NCBI RefSeq assembly: GCF_020010905.1
Contig: NZ_JAGJBY010000002.1
Location: 3,658,001 to 3,722,000, forward strand
Length of the DNA stretch: 64,000 nt
Direction: 5' to 3'
Source: Streptomyces acidiscabies
GTDB lineage: Bacteria; Actinomycetota; Actinomycetes; Streptomycetales; Streptomycetaceae
This document shows positions 8,612 through 16,879 of this stretch, piece after piece (the stretch's first letter is position 1; each line of letters starts with the position of its first letter). A model generated the notes under the pieces. The model ran no database searches and was not told the DNA's origin. It saw only the letters and a list, made by a program, of their open reading frames with translations. Position numbers and translations under genes: made by a program.

Positions 8612-8648
8612 GAGGCCCTGTGACCGGTGTCGCCGGTCGCGGGGCCTC
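8612..8648 (+). terminator. intrinsic terminator after etfBA
   Basis: A 16-bp stem with two G-U pairs and a five-base loop starts 14 bases after the etfA stop: arms 8612-8627 and 8633-8648 (GAGGCCCTGTGACCGG pairing with its near-perfect reverse complement). There is no long T run, which is usual in Streptomyces. It lies between etfA and the convergent endonuclease-type gene and could act in both directions. Confidence 0.8.
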
Positions 8649-8676
8649 TGGCGTGCGCGGGAGGGGGGGCTGGGGG

Positions 8677-9606
8677 CTATGTCAGGTCCACGCTCGCGCA
8701 CACCGGCAGGTGGTCGCTCGGGTACTGGCCCCCGCGCGTGTACGTGTCCACCCAGGCTCTCCGCGCGCGTACGCCGGGTGTGGCCAGCACCCAGTCGATC
8801 CGCCAGCCGTCCGCCACCAGGCCGCGGTAGTTGTGGAACGTCCCGAACGACGGCCCGCGCGTGAGGGCGCTGTCCCACGTGTCGACGAGGTCCGCGCGCA
8901 GCAGCGTGTCGTACACCTCGTTGTCGTGCGCCGCGACGTTGAAGTCCCCGAGCAGCAGGGCGGGATGGGTGAGCGCGCTCATGCGGGCGGCGATCAGGGA
9001 CGCCGCACGCGCGCGTGCGTACTGGCTGCGGTGGTCCAGGTGTGTGTTGAGGACGTAGAACTCCCGGCCGGGGCCCAGCCGGTCCCGGAACCGGACCCAG
9101 GTGCACATCCGGACGAACGCGGCGCCCCAGGTGTTCGACGCGAGGTCCTCCGGCGTGTCCGAGAGGGCGTACGTGCCGTGCGCGAGGGGCTGGAGGCGGG
9201 CCGTGTCGTAGTAGATCGCCAGGGACTCGTCCGTCGTACGGCCCTCAAGTCCCGTACCGATCCACGCGTACCGGGGCCCGAGGTCGGCGGCGATGTCCAG
9301 GATCTGCCCGTGCACGCCCTCCTGGGTGCCGACGACGGACGGGGCGGCCCGCAGGAGCAGTTCGCGGGTCACGGGGCGGCGTGCGGCCCAACTGTTGGGC
9401 TCCTGGGCGCTGGCGAAGCGGAGGTTGAAGGTCATTGCCCTCAGCGGGGGGACGGGCTGTACGGGGCGCGCCGACTGGTTCGGGGGCTCGGCCTCGTCGA
9501 TGTGGGCCTGCGAGGCTCGTACGGTGGCGAGCAGCGGGACGGCCAGGGCCGCCGCCAGGGTGGTCCTCAGCCCCGCGCGCCGCGTCACTCCGCCGGTGCC
9601 CGTCAT
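8677..9606 (-). CDS. exported endonuclease/exonuclease/phosphatase family protein
   Basis: A 309-residue metal-dependent phosphoesterase of the DNase I/exonuclease III fold. Motifs are MTFNLRFAS (Asn), GTQEG (metal-ligand Glu), LNTHLDH, LLGDFN (Asp/Asn pair) and YPSDHLPV (catalytic Asp-His). The N-terminus MTGTGGVTRRAGLRTTLAAALAVPLLA has twin Arg before a hydrophobic stretch, a probable Tat signal, so it acts outside the cell. Its substrate (nucleic acid, phospholipid or inositol phosphate) cannot be told. ATG at 9606 follows GAGGGGG; upstream in-frame ATGs lack a good site and would bury the signal peptide. It is divergent from the DUF6986 gene. Confidence 0.85.
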   Translation of the reverse strand: MTGTGGVTRRAGLRTTLAAALAVPLLATVRASQAHIDEAEPPNQSARPVQPVPPLRAMTFNLRFASAQEPNSWAARRPVTRELLLRAAPSVVGTQEGVHGQILDIAADLGPRYAWIGTGLEGRTTDESLAIYYDTARLQPLAHGTYALSDTPEDLASNTWGAAFVRMCTWVRFRDRLGPGREFYVLNTHLDHRSQYARARAASLIAARMSALTHPALLLGDFNVAAHDNEVYDTLLRADLVDTWDSALTRGPSFGTFHNYRGLVADGWRIDWVLATPGVRARRAWVDTYTRGGQYPSDHLPVCASVDLT

Positions 9607-9814
9607 GTGCGCCCCCTCGCCTCGGGGATCAGGATGAGGGTGCGAACGGCTGGGCGAAAGAGGGTCCGGGTGAAGAAAAGGATCAGCGGGGGTGAACCGT
9701 TTCGAGGGGCCGGAACGATGAAGGGGTACGAGGCGGGCTGAAGGGGACCGCTGGGTGGACGGGGTGTTGACCGGCGGCAAGATCCGTTGTTGGCTTCCGT
9801 CGCTGGAGTGTTGA

Positions 9815-9829
9815 TTCCGTAGAGCGGAA
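9815..9829. promoter_or_regulatory. candidate operator TTCCG-N5-CGGAA
   Basis: A perfect dyad, TTCCG-TAGAG-CGGAA, ends 16 bases before the start of the DUF6986 gene. This spacing pattern resembles sites bound by IclR-family repressors, including those of ureide and aromatic pathways, but that link is inference only. It lies between divergent genes and could serve either. Confidence 0.4.
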
Positions 9830-9845
9830 AACTGGAGGGTGCGGG

Positions 9846-11132
9846 ATGGGGTCAGGGCAGCAGGAGCCGGTCGTGACGAGCCTGGCGAGCGCCGTCGGCG
9901 AGGAGATCGCCGCCCGGCTCGCCCCGGTCGACGCGGAGCTGGCCCGCCGCTACCCCGGCGACCCCGGCACCCGCCAGCCCGTCCACACCGTGTACGTCCC
10001 CGGGGACGTGTTCGCCGCCGACACCGTCCGTGCCTGGGGCGACCGCGCGCTCACCGCCCTCGACGAACACGCCCCGGACGCCGCCTCCTTCGCCGCCGTC
10101 CTCGGCCTCGCCGACGACCTCGCCGAACCCGTGTACGCGCGCGTGCGGGCCAAGCTGGAGCGCGAACCGGTGGAAGACCTGCGCGTCGACTTCGAGGACG
10201 GGTACGGGCCCCGCCCCGACGCGGAGGAGGACCAGCACGCGGCCCACGCCGCCCGCCTGGTCGCCCGCGCGTACCGGGACGGCACCGCCGCGCCGTACAC
10301 CGGCATCCGCATGAAGTGCATGGAGGCCGCCGTCCGCGACCGGGGCATCCGCACGCTCGACATCTTCCTCAGCGGCCTCATGGAGGCGGGCGGGCTGCCC
10401 GACGGGCTCGTCCTTACCCTCCCCAAGGTGACCTACCCCGAGCAGGTCACCGCCATGGTCCGGCTCCTGGAGGCGTTCGAGAGGACCCGGGGCCTCGACA
10501 GCGGGCGCATCGGCTTCGAGATCCAGATCGAGACCAGCCAGGCCGTCCTCGCCGCCGACGGCACCGCGACGGTCGCCCGCATGATCGACGCCGCGGAGGG
10601 GCGGGCCACGGGGTTGCACTACGGCACGTTCGACTACAGCGCCTCCCTCGGCGTCTCCGCCGCGCACCAGGCCAGCGACCATCCCGCCGCCGACCATGCC
10701 AAGGCCGTCATGCAGGTCGCCGCTGCGGGCACGGGGGTACGGGTCTGCGACGGTTCCACGAACGTTCTGCCTGTCGGGTCCACCGAGAAGGTCCACGATG
10801 CTTGGCGGCTGCACTACGGGTTGACGCGGCGGGCTCTTGCGCGTGCGTACTACCAGGGGTGGGACATGCACCCTGGGCACCTGCCGACCCGGTACGCCGC
10901 AGTGTTCGCGTTCTACCGGGAGGGGTTCGCACAGGCCGCTGCGCGGCTCTCGCGGTATGCCAGCCGCACTGCTGGGGACGTGATGGATGAGCCGGCTACG
11001 GCGAAGGCGCTCAGTGGATATCTGCTGCGGGGGCTGGACTGTGGGGCGCTGGATGTGGATGAGGTGGGGGAGGGGAGTGGGCTGACTCGGGGGGAGTTGG
11101 AGGAGTTCGCGGGGCGGCGGAAGGGGGTGTGA
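9846..11132 (+). CDS. DUF6986 family protein (aldolase / citrate-lyase-beta-like)
   Basis: A 428-residue protein that resembles the HpcH/HpaI aldolase and citrate lyase beta TIM barrel. Visible blocks are VDFEDGYGPRP (acidic metal site), GIRMKCMEAAVRDRGIRTLD, LTLPKVTYPEQV, GFEIQIETSQAV, and HYGTFDYSASLG. A C-terminal extension contains HPGHLPTRYAAVFAFYREG, as in malate synthase-like and citrate-lyase-like relatives. The reaction is unknown, but retro-aldol cleavage of a short 2-oxo or 3-hydroxy acid is plausible. In Streptomyces this family is often described near ureide and glyoxylate genes; none is in this window. ATG at 9846 with GGAGGG just upstream. Confidence 0.72.
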   Translation: MGSGQQEPVVTSLASAVGEEIAARLAPVDAELARRYPGDPGTRQPVHTVYVPGDVFAADTVRAWGDRALTALDEHAPDAASFAAVLGLADDLAEPVYARVRAKLEREPVEDLRVDFEDGYGPRPDAEEDQHAAHAARLVARAYRDGTAAPYTGIRMKCMEAAVRDRGIRTLDIFLSGLMEAGGLPDGLVLTLPKVTYPEQVTAMVRLLEAFERTRGLDSGRIGFEIQIETSQAVLAADGTATVARMIDAAEGRATGLHYGTFDYSASLGVSAAHQASDHPAADHAKAVMQVAAAGTGVRVCDGSTNVLPVGSTEKVHDAWRLHYGLTRRALARAYYQGWDMHPGHLPTRYAAVFAFYREGFAQAAARLSRYASRTAGDVMDEPATAKALSGYLLRGLDCGALDVDEVGEGSGLTRGELEEFAGRRKGV

Positions 11133-11143
11133 GGGGGTTTGCG

Positions 11144-11171
11144 GGGTGCCGGGTGCCGGGTGCCGGGTGCC
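11144..11171. repeat. heptamer microsatellite (GGGTGCC)4
   Basis: Four perfect copies of GGGTGCC lie in the short convergent gap between the DUF6986 gene and the VOC gene. It is a candidate phase-variable or simply a slippage-prone tract; being intergenic and 3' to both genes, no functional effect is expected. Confidence 0.85.
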
Positions 11172-11225
11172 GGTCGGCCTGAGGGGGCCGACCGGTGTTG
11201 TGCTGAGGGGGCGTGCCGGTGAGGG

Positions 11226-11612
11226 TTACTTCCCGTTGGTGTACGGGCGCGTGATGATCTCCATCGTGTGGCCGGACGGGTCCAGGAAGTAGACGCCACG
11301 GCCGCCGTAGTAGTGATTGATCCGGCCCGGGCGCCGCAGGTGCGGATCGTCGAAGTACTCGATCTTCGCCTCCTCGATCCGGGCGAACGCGGCGTCGAAC
11401 TCCTCGTCGGTCACGAGGAAGGCGTAGTGCTGGGTGGTGATCGACCCCTCCGGCACGGTGAGGAAGTCCAGCGATACGCCGTTCGCGGTGTTCACGGGGA
11501 GGAAGGGGCCGAGCGGCGGGGCGACCTCTAGTCCGAGGACGTGGGCGAGGAAGTGCGCGGATTCGTGCTGGTTCCGGGCGGCCACGATGGTGTGGTTCAG
11601 TTCGACAGACAT
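11226..11612 (-). CDS. VOC family (glyoxalase/bleomycin resistance-type) protein
   Basis: A 128-residue single vicinal-oxygen-chelate domain protein with ELNHTIVAARN at the start (metal-ligand His), SAHFLAHVLGLE, the central FLTV/ITTQHYAFLV strand with another His, and GRGVYFLDPSGHTMEII near the C-terminus with the last Glu ligand. Typical members act as glyoxalases, dioxygenases, or drug-binding proteins; the substrate is not evident. ATG at 11612 has a good GGAGGC site upstream; an earlier in-frame ATG at 11654 adds 14 residues and no better site. Confidence 0.85.
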   Translation of the reverse strand: MSVELNHTIVAARNQHESAHFLAHVLGLEVAPPLGPFLPVNTANGVSLDFLTVPEGSITTQHYAFLVTDEEFDAAFARIEEAKIEYFDDPHLRRPGRINHYYGGRGVYFLDPSGHTMEIITRPYTNGK

Positions 11613-11704
11613 CTGTGGAGTGCCTCCGTAAGGCAATCTCACAGGCACCTCCATGCCGCACCGGGACGGTGACCGGCACGCGATGCCTTGTCTCCGACGG
11701 TAAC

Positions 11705-12493
11705 TCAGCTTTCCGGCCTACCTGATCTGCGGGGAAGTGTTTCGGTCTGGGGGTGGAGGTGTTCCAGGCCGGACGTCGTGACCAGTTTTTCCTCCCTCAG
11801 TAGTCGGGTGCCCCGGTCGCACAACTTCGCGTCTGCGCGGGCCCGTTCGCTGAACTGCTCCGGGGTCTTGCCGAAGAGGCGTCGCAACTCCGGTGAGGTC
11901 TTGAGGAGTTCGGCGATCAGGGTGCGCTGGTCTCCGTGGCGGCGCGGGGTTCCCGTGCCGTCGTGGAGGACGCCGTGGCGGTTCACATAGACGTAAGTCC
12001 CGGGCAGTGCATGGCCGTTCTCCAGCTCCACCCTGAACTCCGGCGTGGGCAGCCGGACTCGGGCGTAGTTCCCCTGGGGCGAGTGCGCGCCCTCGCTGGC
12101 GTCGACGACTTTCAGCTGCTCCTCGTCCAGCCAGATGACGAACAACTCCCGTGTGACGTCCGGGGCGTTGAGCGGTGACGCGGAGATGTAGCCCATCCGG
12201 CTCACGTGCGCGGAGACGCCGATGTCGAGGCCGGTGACGTGTGCCTTCGTCATCGGGACGGGGGAGGTGATGCCGAACTCGTCCATCTTGTGCCGCAGTT
12301 GGCCGGGGCAGGCGTTGGAGCCGACGGCCAGGACGGGGGTCCGGTCGGGGTGGGTCAGGCGGTCCAGGGGGAGGAGGCGGTCGCCTTGGAGGAGGGCGGA
12401 GGCGGTGGGCCAGGGGCCGGGGTAGGTGAGGGGGTGGTCCCGGGGGGCTTGGGCGAGGCCCAGGGAGGTGAGGGTGGGGGCGGAGAGGGGCAT
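11705..12493 (-). CDS. conserved protein of unknown function with a gamma-glutamylcyclotransferase-like GSN motif
   Basis: A 262-residue soluble protein. The N-terminal part contains PVLAVGSNACPGQLRHKM, resembling the YGSN loop that opens gamma-glutamylcyclotransferase-fold proteins, and the middle holds GYISASPLNAPD, VIWLDEEQLKVVDASEG and ENGHALPGTYVYVN, compatible with a small beta barrel. The catalytic Glu of true cyclotransferases could be the Glu in VVDASEG, but I cannot confirm the fold. The C-terminal third is helical and basic (ERARADAKLCDRGTRLLREEKLV). It is divergent from the methyltransferase gene. Function unassigned. Confidence 0.55.
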   Translation of the reverse strand: MPLSAPTLTSLGLAQAPRDHPLTYPGPWPTASALLQGDRLLPLDRLTHPDRTPVLAVGSNACPGQLRHKMDEFGITSPVPMTKAHVTGLDIGVSAHVSRMGYISASPLNAPDVTRELFVIWLDEEQLKVVDASEGAHSPQGNYARVRLPTPEFRVELENGHALPGTYVYVNRHGVLHDGTGTPRRHGDQRTLIAELLKTSPELRRLFGKTPEQFSERARADAKLCDRGTRLLREEKLVTTSGLEHLHPQTETLPRRSGRPES

Positions 12494-12575
12494 GTGAGGT
12501 GTCCTATACCACCGGGGCGGTACCACGCACCGACGCGGTGTCCCTCATTCCGCCGTGTCGTGGAAGGGTCGCCGT

Positions 12576-13724
12576 ATGCCTGACGCGAGTTTCCGACCCG
12601 ACCTGTACCGGGGCACCGCTGGTTACTACGACTGCTTCCGCCTCGCCTACCCCGACACGATGCTCACCGACCTGATCCGCCGTACGTCCCCGTCCGGACA
12701 CGGACGCTTGCTGGACCTGGCCTGCGGCACCGGCCAGCTCGCGTTTCCGCTGCGTGCTGGGTTCGCGGAGGTGCGGGCGGTGGATGCGGAGGCTGATATG
12801 GGGGAGGTGGTCCGCGCGAAGGTGGAGGCTGGCGGGGAGGTGGGTGATGTGGGGGCTGGCATCGTCAGGGCGGAGAGCAGCGGGGACGTGGCCGATGTTG
12901 GGGTCGGCGCTGTCGGGGCGGCGAGTCGCGGGGACGGGGCCTTCGTTCGGGCCGTCACAGCCAAGGCAGCGGTTACTGGTGACGCGGTCGATGCCAGGGC
13001 CAGCATCGCCGGAGCGGCGGCCAGCGGGGACGTGGCCGATGTTGGGGTCGGCGCTGTCAGGGCGGCGAGCAGTGGAGACGCTGCCTTCGTCCGGGCCGTC
13101 ACAGCCAAGGCAGCGGTTACCGGCGATGCGGTCGATGCCGGAGAGGCGAGTCGCGACGGTGCGGCTCGCGTCCGGGTCGTCACCGCCAAGGCCGAGGACC
13201 TCGACGTGGACGCCGGAAGCGTTGAACTCGTCGTCATCGGCAACGCCTTTCACCGTCTGCCCCGGGATTTGGTCGCCCGGCGTGCCCTGACCTGGCTTGA
13301 ACCCGGCGGGCACCTGGCTCTCTGCTGGTCGACGAGTCCCTGGGCGGGGCCGCTGGACTGGCAGCGTGCGTTCGGTGACGTCCTGCGCCGGTGGCAGGAG
13401 GCGTTGGGGGCGGCGAGCCGGGTGCCGCCCGGCGCCGAGCAGCGCCGGCAGACGGACCCCGACCGGGAGGTGCTCTCCCGCGCCGGGTTCGAGCCCTCGG
13501 TACGGCACGAGTTCGCGGTCGAGTACCGCTGGACGGTCGAGGAACTCGCCGGGCACGTCCGCTCGACGTCCTTCTTGCCGCCGTCCGTACTCGCGGACCG
13601 CGCCACGGAGTTCGACGGCGACCTCATGACCGTACTCAGCCCCTACGCGACCGACGGCCACCTGACGGAGACGGTGAGCTTCGCGTACGACCTGGCGCGC
13701 AAGCCGGGCCGGACCGCCGGCTGA
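12576..13724 (+). CDS. class I SAM-dependent methyltransferase with an internal tandem duplication
   Basis: A 382-residue methyltransferase. The SAM site is visible: motif I LLDLACGTGQLAF (about residues 45-57), motif II acidic end VRAVDAEADM (about 67-76), then, after a long insert, motif IV VELVVIGNAFHRLPRD, and a C-terminal module typical of small-molecule or ubiquinone-type methyltransferases. The insert (about residues 85-200) is made of two 48-residue repeats (102-149 and 150-197) plus partial copies at both edges. Without it the protein would be near 280 residues, the usual length. The insert lies between strand 2 and strand 3 of the Rossmann fold, in what is normally a short loop. ATG at 12576. 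Frame is preserved through the duplication, so the gene is probably expressed. Confidence 0.8.
   Translation: MPDASFRPDLYRGTAGYYDCFRLAYPDTMLTDLIRRTSPSGHGRLLDLACGTGQLAFPLRAGFAEVRAVDAEADMGEVVRAKVEAGGEVGDVGAGIVRAESSGDVADVGVGAVGAASRGDGAFVRAVTAKAAVTGDAVDARASIAGAAASGDVADVGVGAVRAASSGDAAFVRAVTAKAAVTGDAVDAGEASRDGAARVRVVTAKAEDLDVDAGSVELVVIGNAFHRLPRDLVARRALTWLEPGGHLALCWSTSPWAGPLDWQRAFGDVLRRWQEALGAASRVPPGAEQRRQTDPDREVLSRAGFEPSVRHEFAVEYRWTVEELAGHVRSTSFLPPSVLADRATEFDGDLMTVLSPYATDGHLTETVSFAYDLARKPGRTAG
12879..13166. repeat. in-gene tandem repeat, 2 x 144 bp
   Basis: Two adjacent copies of a 144-bp unit (12879-13022 and 13023-13166) within the methyltransferase gene. They are nearly identical in DNA over the first 120 or so bases and diverge at the end. 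Each encodes a 48-residue block beginning SGDVADVGVGAV and containing VRAVTAKAAVTGDAVDA. Partial copies flank them: EVGDVGAGIVRAES before and VRVVTAKAEDL after, the latter being the native protein segment from which the block seems to derive. Confidence 0.9.
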
Positions 13725-13810
13725 CCGGCTGCCGTACGGGTTCGCCCGGGGCCGGGATGTCCGCTCGGTGCGCATCCCTGCCGGCTCCGCCTCGGTGAGC
13801 TGGTTCGGGC

Positions 13811-14330
13811 GTCCTGCGGAGGCCCGGGAACGGCTGCTCACCGCATCCCGCCCTGGTGAGCTGATTCAGGCGCCCCCGAGACCCGGGAAGGCCGTTCACC
13901 GCGTCCCCCGTCGGACCCGCCCTTGACTCCCGCTCAGGCGTTTGGCCGGCCCGGAGACGGCCTCCGGCTCAGGTGCCCCCGGCCCGGGGAAGGTTGTTCA
14001 CCGCATTCCTGTCGGCCCCGCCGCGTTGAGCTGGGGGCGTCCCCCGGAGGTCCGGAAACGGCTGCGCACCGCACCTCCTGCCTGGCCCCGCCTCGTCGGC
14101 CGGCTCAGGCGCGCCCTGTCGGCCCGGCGTGGAGGTGCACCGCCCGGCTCGGGAGGGCCGTTCACTGCATCCCCTGTTGGGCGTTGAATTCGGGTGTCCC
14201 CTAGAGGTCCGGAAACGGCTGCGTACCAAACCTCCCGCCTGCCCCAGCCTCGGCGGCCGTCTCAGGCGCCCCCTGCCCCGGGGAGGGCCCGTTTGCCGCC
14301 CCCGTCGAGCCCGGCCGGGCTCCTGCCCGC
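13811..14330. repeat. degenerate intergenic repeat array
   Basis: The 653-bp gap between the convergent methyltransferase and LacI genes contains no gene I can support. It holds about seven degraded copies of a block with the approximate core CCGGAAACGGCTGC-CACCGCATCCC, at about 13815, 13870, 13975, 14042, 14142, 14202 and 14280, separated by GC-rich linkers that also recur (GAGCTG followed by TCAGGCGC). Spacing varies from roughly 55 to 105 bp. The blocks have short inverted segments, so the array may fold as RNA or serve as a bidirectional transcription stop. Confidence 0.65.
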
Positions 14331-14377
14331 AGACGGCCGTCCGGGTCCAGGCACCCGCCTGACCCCGGTGCCGCCGT

Positions 14378-15427
14378 TCAGTCCGCCGGTGGCAGTTCCC
14401 CCGACCCCCGGGCGATCAGACGGGTCGGCAGGACGATGTGTTCGGGGACGATGTGGGTGCCTTCGAGTTGCTGGAAGAGGCGTTCCGCGGCGGTGCGGCC
14501 GATGATCGCCGCGTCCTGGGAGATGACCGTCACGCCGGGCTGGAGGAGGTCGGCGAGTTCGAGGTCGTCGAAGCCGATGAGGGCGACGCGGCGGGCGTGT
14601 TCGGCGAGGACGCGGATGACGGTGACCGTGACCCGGTTGTTGCCGGCGAAGATCGCGGTGACCGGCGAGGGCCCCGACAGCATCAGCTCGGCGGCCCGGC
14701 GTACCCGGTCGGGGCTGGTGACGCCGAGGGACATCCAGTCGTCCTCGACGGTTATCCCGGCGTCGCCCATGGCGGCCCGGTAGCCGCGCAGGCGCTCCGC
14801 GGCCGTGTGGATGCGCGGCATGTCGCCGATGAACCCGATCCTGCGGTGCCCGTGCGCGAGGAGGTGGGCGACGCCTTCGAGGGCCCCGCCGAAGTTGTCG
14901 GACAGCACGCAGTCGGCGTCGATCCGCCCGGCCGGCCGGTCGACGAACACCGTCGCGACGCCCGCCTTGATCTCCGGCTCCAGATACCGGTGGTCGTCGC
15001 CCGCCGGAATCACCACGAGCCCGTCGACCCGCCGCGCGCACAACGCCAGCGCCAGCTCCTGCTCGCGCTCGGGGTCCTCGGCGCTGGAGCCGTTGATCAG
15101 CAGGGCGCCGTGCGAACGGGCCACCTCCTCGACCGCACGGCTCAGCGGGCCGTAGAACGGGTCGGCGAGGTCTTCGAGGACCAGCCCGATGCTCGCCGTA
15201 CGGCCCTTGCGCAGTACGCGCGCGCTGTCGTTGCGGCGGAAGCCCAGCGCGTCGATGGCCTCCTGCACGCGCCGCTCGGTCTCGGGGGTGACGCCGGGTT
15301 CGCCGTTGACGACGCGGGAGACGGTCTTGAGTCCGACACCGGCGCGGGCGGCGACGTCCTTCATCGTGGGACGGTTGCCGTAGCGGGCGGTGGTCAGGGA
15401 GGCGGCGCGTCGGGGCGTCTCTGGCAC
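14378..15427 (-). CDS. LacI family transcriptional regulator
   Basis: A 349-residue repressor. The N-terminal HTH is TMKDVAARAGVGLKTVSRVV (about residues 21-40), followed by the hinge helix SARVLRKGRTASIGLVL. The periplasmic-binding-type effector domain follows with DPFYGPLSRAVEEVA, LVVIPAGDDH, GFIGDMPRIHTAAERLRGY, ALIGFDDLELADLL, and VLPTRLIARGSG at the end. I chose GTG at 15427 (VPETPRR); longer open frames upstream run antisense to the divergent ROK gene. It probably controls the ROK-family kinase across the 223-bp divergent promoter, responding to a sugar or sugar phosphate. Confidence 0.9.
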   Translation of the reverse strand: MPETPRRAASLTTARYGNRPTMKDVAARAGVGLKTVSRVVNGEPGVTPETERRVQEAIDALGFRRNDSARVLRKGRTASIGLVLEDLADPFYGPLSRAVEEVARSHGALLINGSSAEDPEREQELALALCARRVDGLVVIPAGDDHRYLEPEIKAGVATVFVDRPAGRIDADCVLSDNFGGALEGVAHLLAHGHRRIGFIGDMPRIHTAAERLRGYRAAMGDAGITVEDDWMSLGVTSPDRVRRAAELMLSGPSPVTAIFAGNNRVTVTVIRVLAEHARRVALIGFDDLELADLLQPGVTVISQDAAIIGRTAAERLFQQLEGTHIVPEHIVLPTRLIARGSGELPPAD

Positions 15428-15538
15428 GATGCGGGGTCCTGTTCCTGTCGGCCTCGGGGATACGGCGATGTCCGGGTTTGCGGGGGGTCGCGCGATCCCT
15501 GGGGTTGTATGAGGATGTGGCGTCGAGCATAGAGCCTG

Positions 15539-15550
15539 GACAACGTTGTC
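15539..15550. promoter_or_regulatory. LacI-type operator GACAACGTTGTC
   Basis: A perfect 12-bp palindrome with the central CG step typical of LacI-family operators sits in the divergent lacI/ROK promoter region, about 112 bp upstream of the LacI start codon and about 100 bp upstream of the ROK start codon. It is the natural candidate for autoregulation and control of the kinase. Confidence 0.65.
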
Positions 15551-15650
15551 AGATGCCGAGAGACTGTCCGACGCCTTCTCCGGTCCGCGTCCCCCACCGC
15601 TGGACCGGCCCGCTCTTTTCCACGGTCGACTGGGGAGAACCGAGACTTTG

Positions 15651-16604
15651 ATGCACACCGACCTCGTGGCCGCGCTCGACATCGGCGGCACCAAGATCGC
15701 CGGCGCCCTGGTGGACGGCGACGGCGCGATCGTGGCCCGCGCACAGCGGCCGACCCCCGCGCGTGAGGACGGCGAGACCGTGATGGGCGCCGTCGAGGCG
15801 GTGCTCGGAGAGCTGACCGCGTCGCCGCTGTGGGACCGCGTCCACAGCGTCGGGATCGGCAGCGCGGGCCCCGTGGACGCCTCCGCGGGCACCGTCAGCC
15901 CGGTCAACGTGCCCGGCTGGCGCGGCTTCCCGCTCGTCCCGCGCGTGCGCGCGGTCACCGGTGAGCTGCCCGTCGAGCTGATCGGCGACGGGGTCGCCAT
16001 CACCGCCGCCGAGCACTGGCAGGGCGCTGCGCGCGGGCACGACAACGCGCTCTGCATGGTCGTCTCCACCGGCGTCGGCGGGGGCCTCGTCCTGGGCGGC
16101 CGACTCCACCCGGGGCCCACCGGGAACGCCGGTCACATCGGGCACATCTCCGTCGACCTCGACGGCGACCCGTGCCCCTGCGGCGGGCGCGGCTGCGTCG
16201 AGCGCATCGCCAGCGGCCCCAACATCGCCCGCCGCGCCCTCGACAACGGCTGGCGCCCCGGGCCCGACGGCGACGCCACGGCCGCCGCGGTCGCCGCCGC
16301 CGCGCGCGCGGGCGACCCGGCCGCCCTCGCGTCCTTCGACCGCGCCGCCCAGGCCCTCGCGGCGGGCATCGCGGCGACCGCGACGCTGGTCGAGATCGAC
16401 ATCGTCGTGATCGGCGGGGGCGTGGGCAAGGCCGGGGACATCCTCTTCGGGCCGCTGCGCCGCCATCTCGCCGACTACGCCACGCTGTCCTTCGTCCAGG
16501 GGCTGACGATCGTGCCGGCTCAGATGGGGACGGACGCGGGGTTGGTGGGGGCGGCTGCGGCGGCGCTCGTAGGGCGGGAGGGGGCTGCGGCGGCGGGGGT
16601 GTAG
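15651..16604 (+). CDS. ROK family sugar kinase (glucokinase / N-acetylhexosamine kinase type)
   Basis: A 317-residue ROK kinase without an N-terminal HTH, so an enzyme and not a regulator. Visible are the phosphate-1 motif ALDIGGTKIAGALVDGDG, the GIGSAGPVD strand, STGVGGGLVLGGRLH, the metal/sugar block GNAGHIGHISVDLDG, the zinc-binding CPCGGRGCVERIASG, and IDIVVIGGGVGKAG. It probably phosphorylates glucose, N-acetylglucosamine or N-acetylmannosamine at the 6-hydroxyl using ATP. ATG at 15651 follows GGGGAGAA. It is divergent from a LacI regulator with a palindromic operator between them. Confidence 0.88.
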   Translation: MHTDLVAALDIGGTKIAGALVDGDGAIVARAQRPTPAREDGETVMGAVEAVLGELTASPLWDRVHSVGIGSAGPVDASAGTVSPVNVPGWRGFPLVPRVRAVTGELPVELIGDGVAITAAEHWQGAARGHDNALCMVVSTGVGGGLVLGGRLHPGPTGNAGHIGHISVDLDGDPCPCGGRGCVERIASGPNIARRALDNGWRPGPDGDATAAAVAAAARAGDPAALASFDRAAQALAAGIAATATLVEIDIVVIGGGVGKAGDILFGPLRRHLADYATLSFVQGLTIVPAQMGTDAGLVGAAAAALVGREGAAAAGV

Positions 16605-16662
16605 CTGCGGGGTGCCGTGCGTGCGGGAGGGGGGCCGGTTTCGGGTACGCGCGTGGAGGTGC

Positions 16663-16785
16663 GGGGCGATGCGCCACGCGCGGGGGTGCCGGTATCGGGA
16701 CGGCCCCACGCGCGGGGACGCGTGTTGCGAGTTGCGGGCCCGCGCGCGGGAGGCGTGGTTCGGGTACGGGGCGATGCGCCACGCG
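16663..16785. repeat. GC-rich intergenic repeat
   Basis: An exact 18-bp sequence (GGGGCGATGCGCCACGCG) appears at 16663-16680 and again at 16768-16785, each preceded by a CGGGTAC-like element. It lies in the 275-bp gap between the ROK kinase gene and a small secreted-peptide gene and resembles the degenerate arrays elsewhere in the window. Confidence 0.7.
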
Positions 16786-16879
16786 TGCGTGCCTGTTCGG
16801 GGCGTGTTCCCCGTCCGTGTGCCCTGTCCTCGCCAACCCCGTGCGTGACCTCTCACCCGGCGGGGGCGTTGGAGTGGGC

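Noticed and set aside
15428..16856. Minus-strand open frames covering the ROK kinase gene and continuing into lacI
   Set aside because: The LacI protein has a clear start at 15427; the upstream extension runs antisense to the ROK kinase and lacks any domain.
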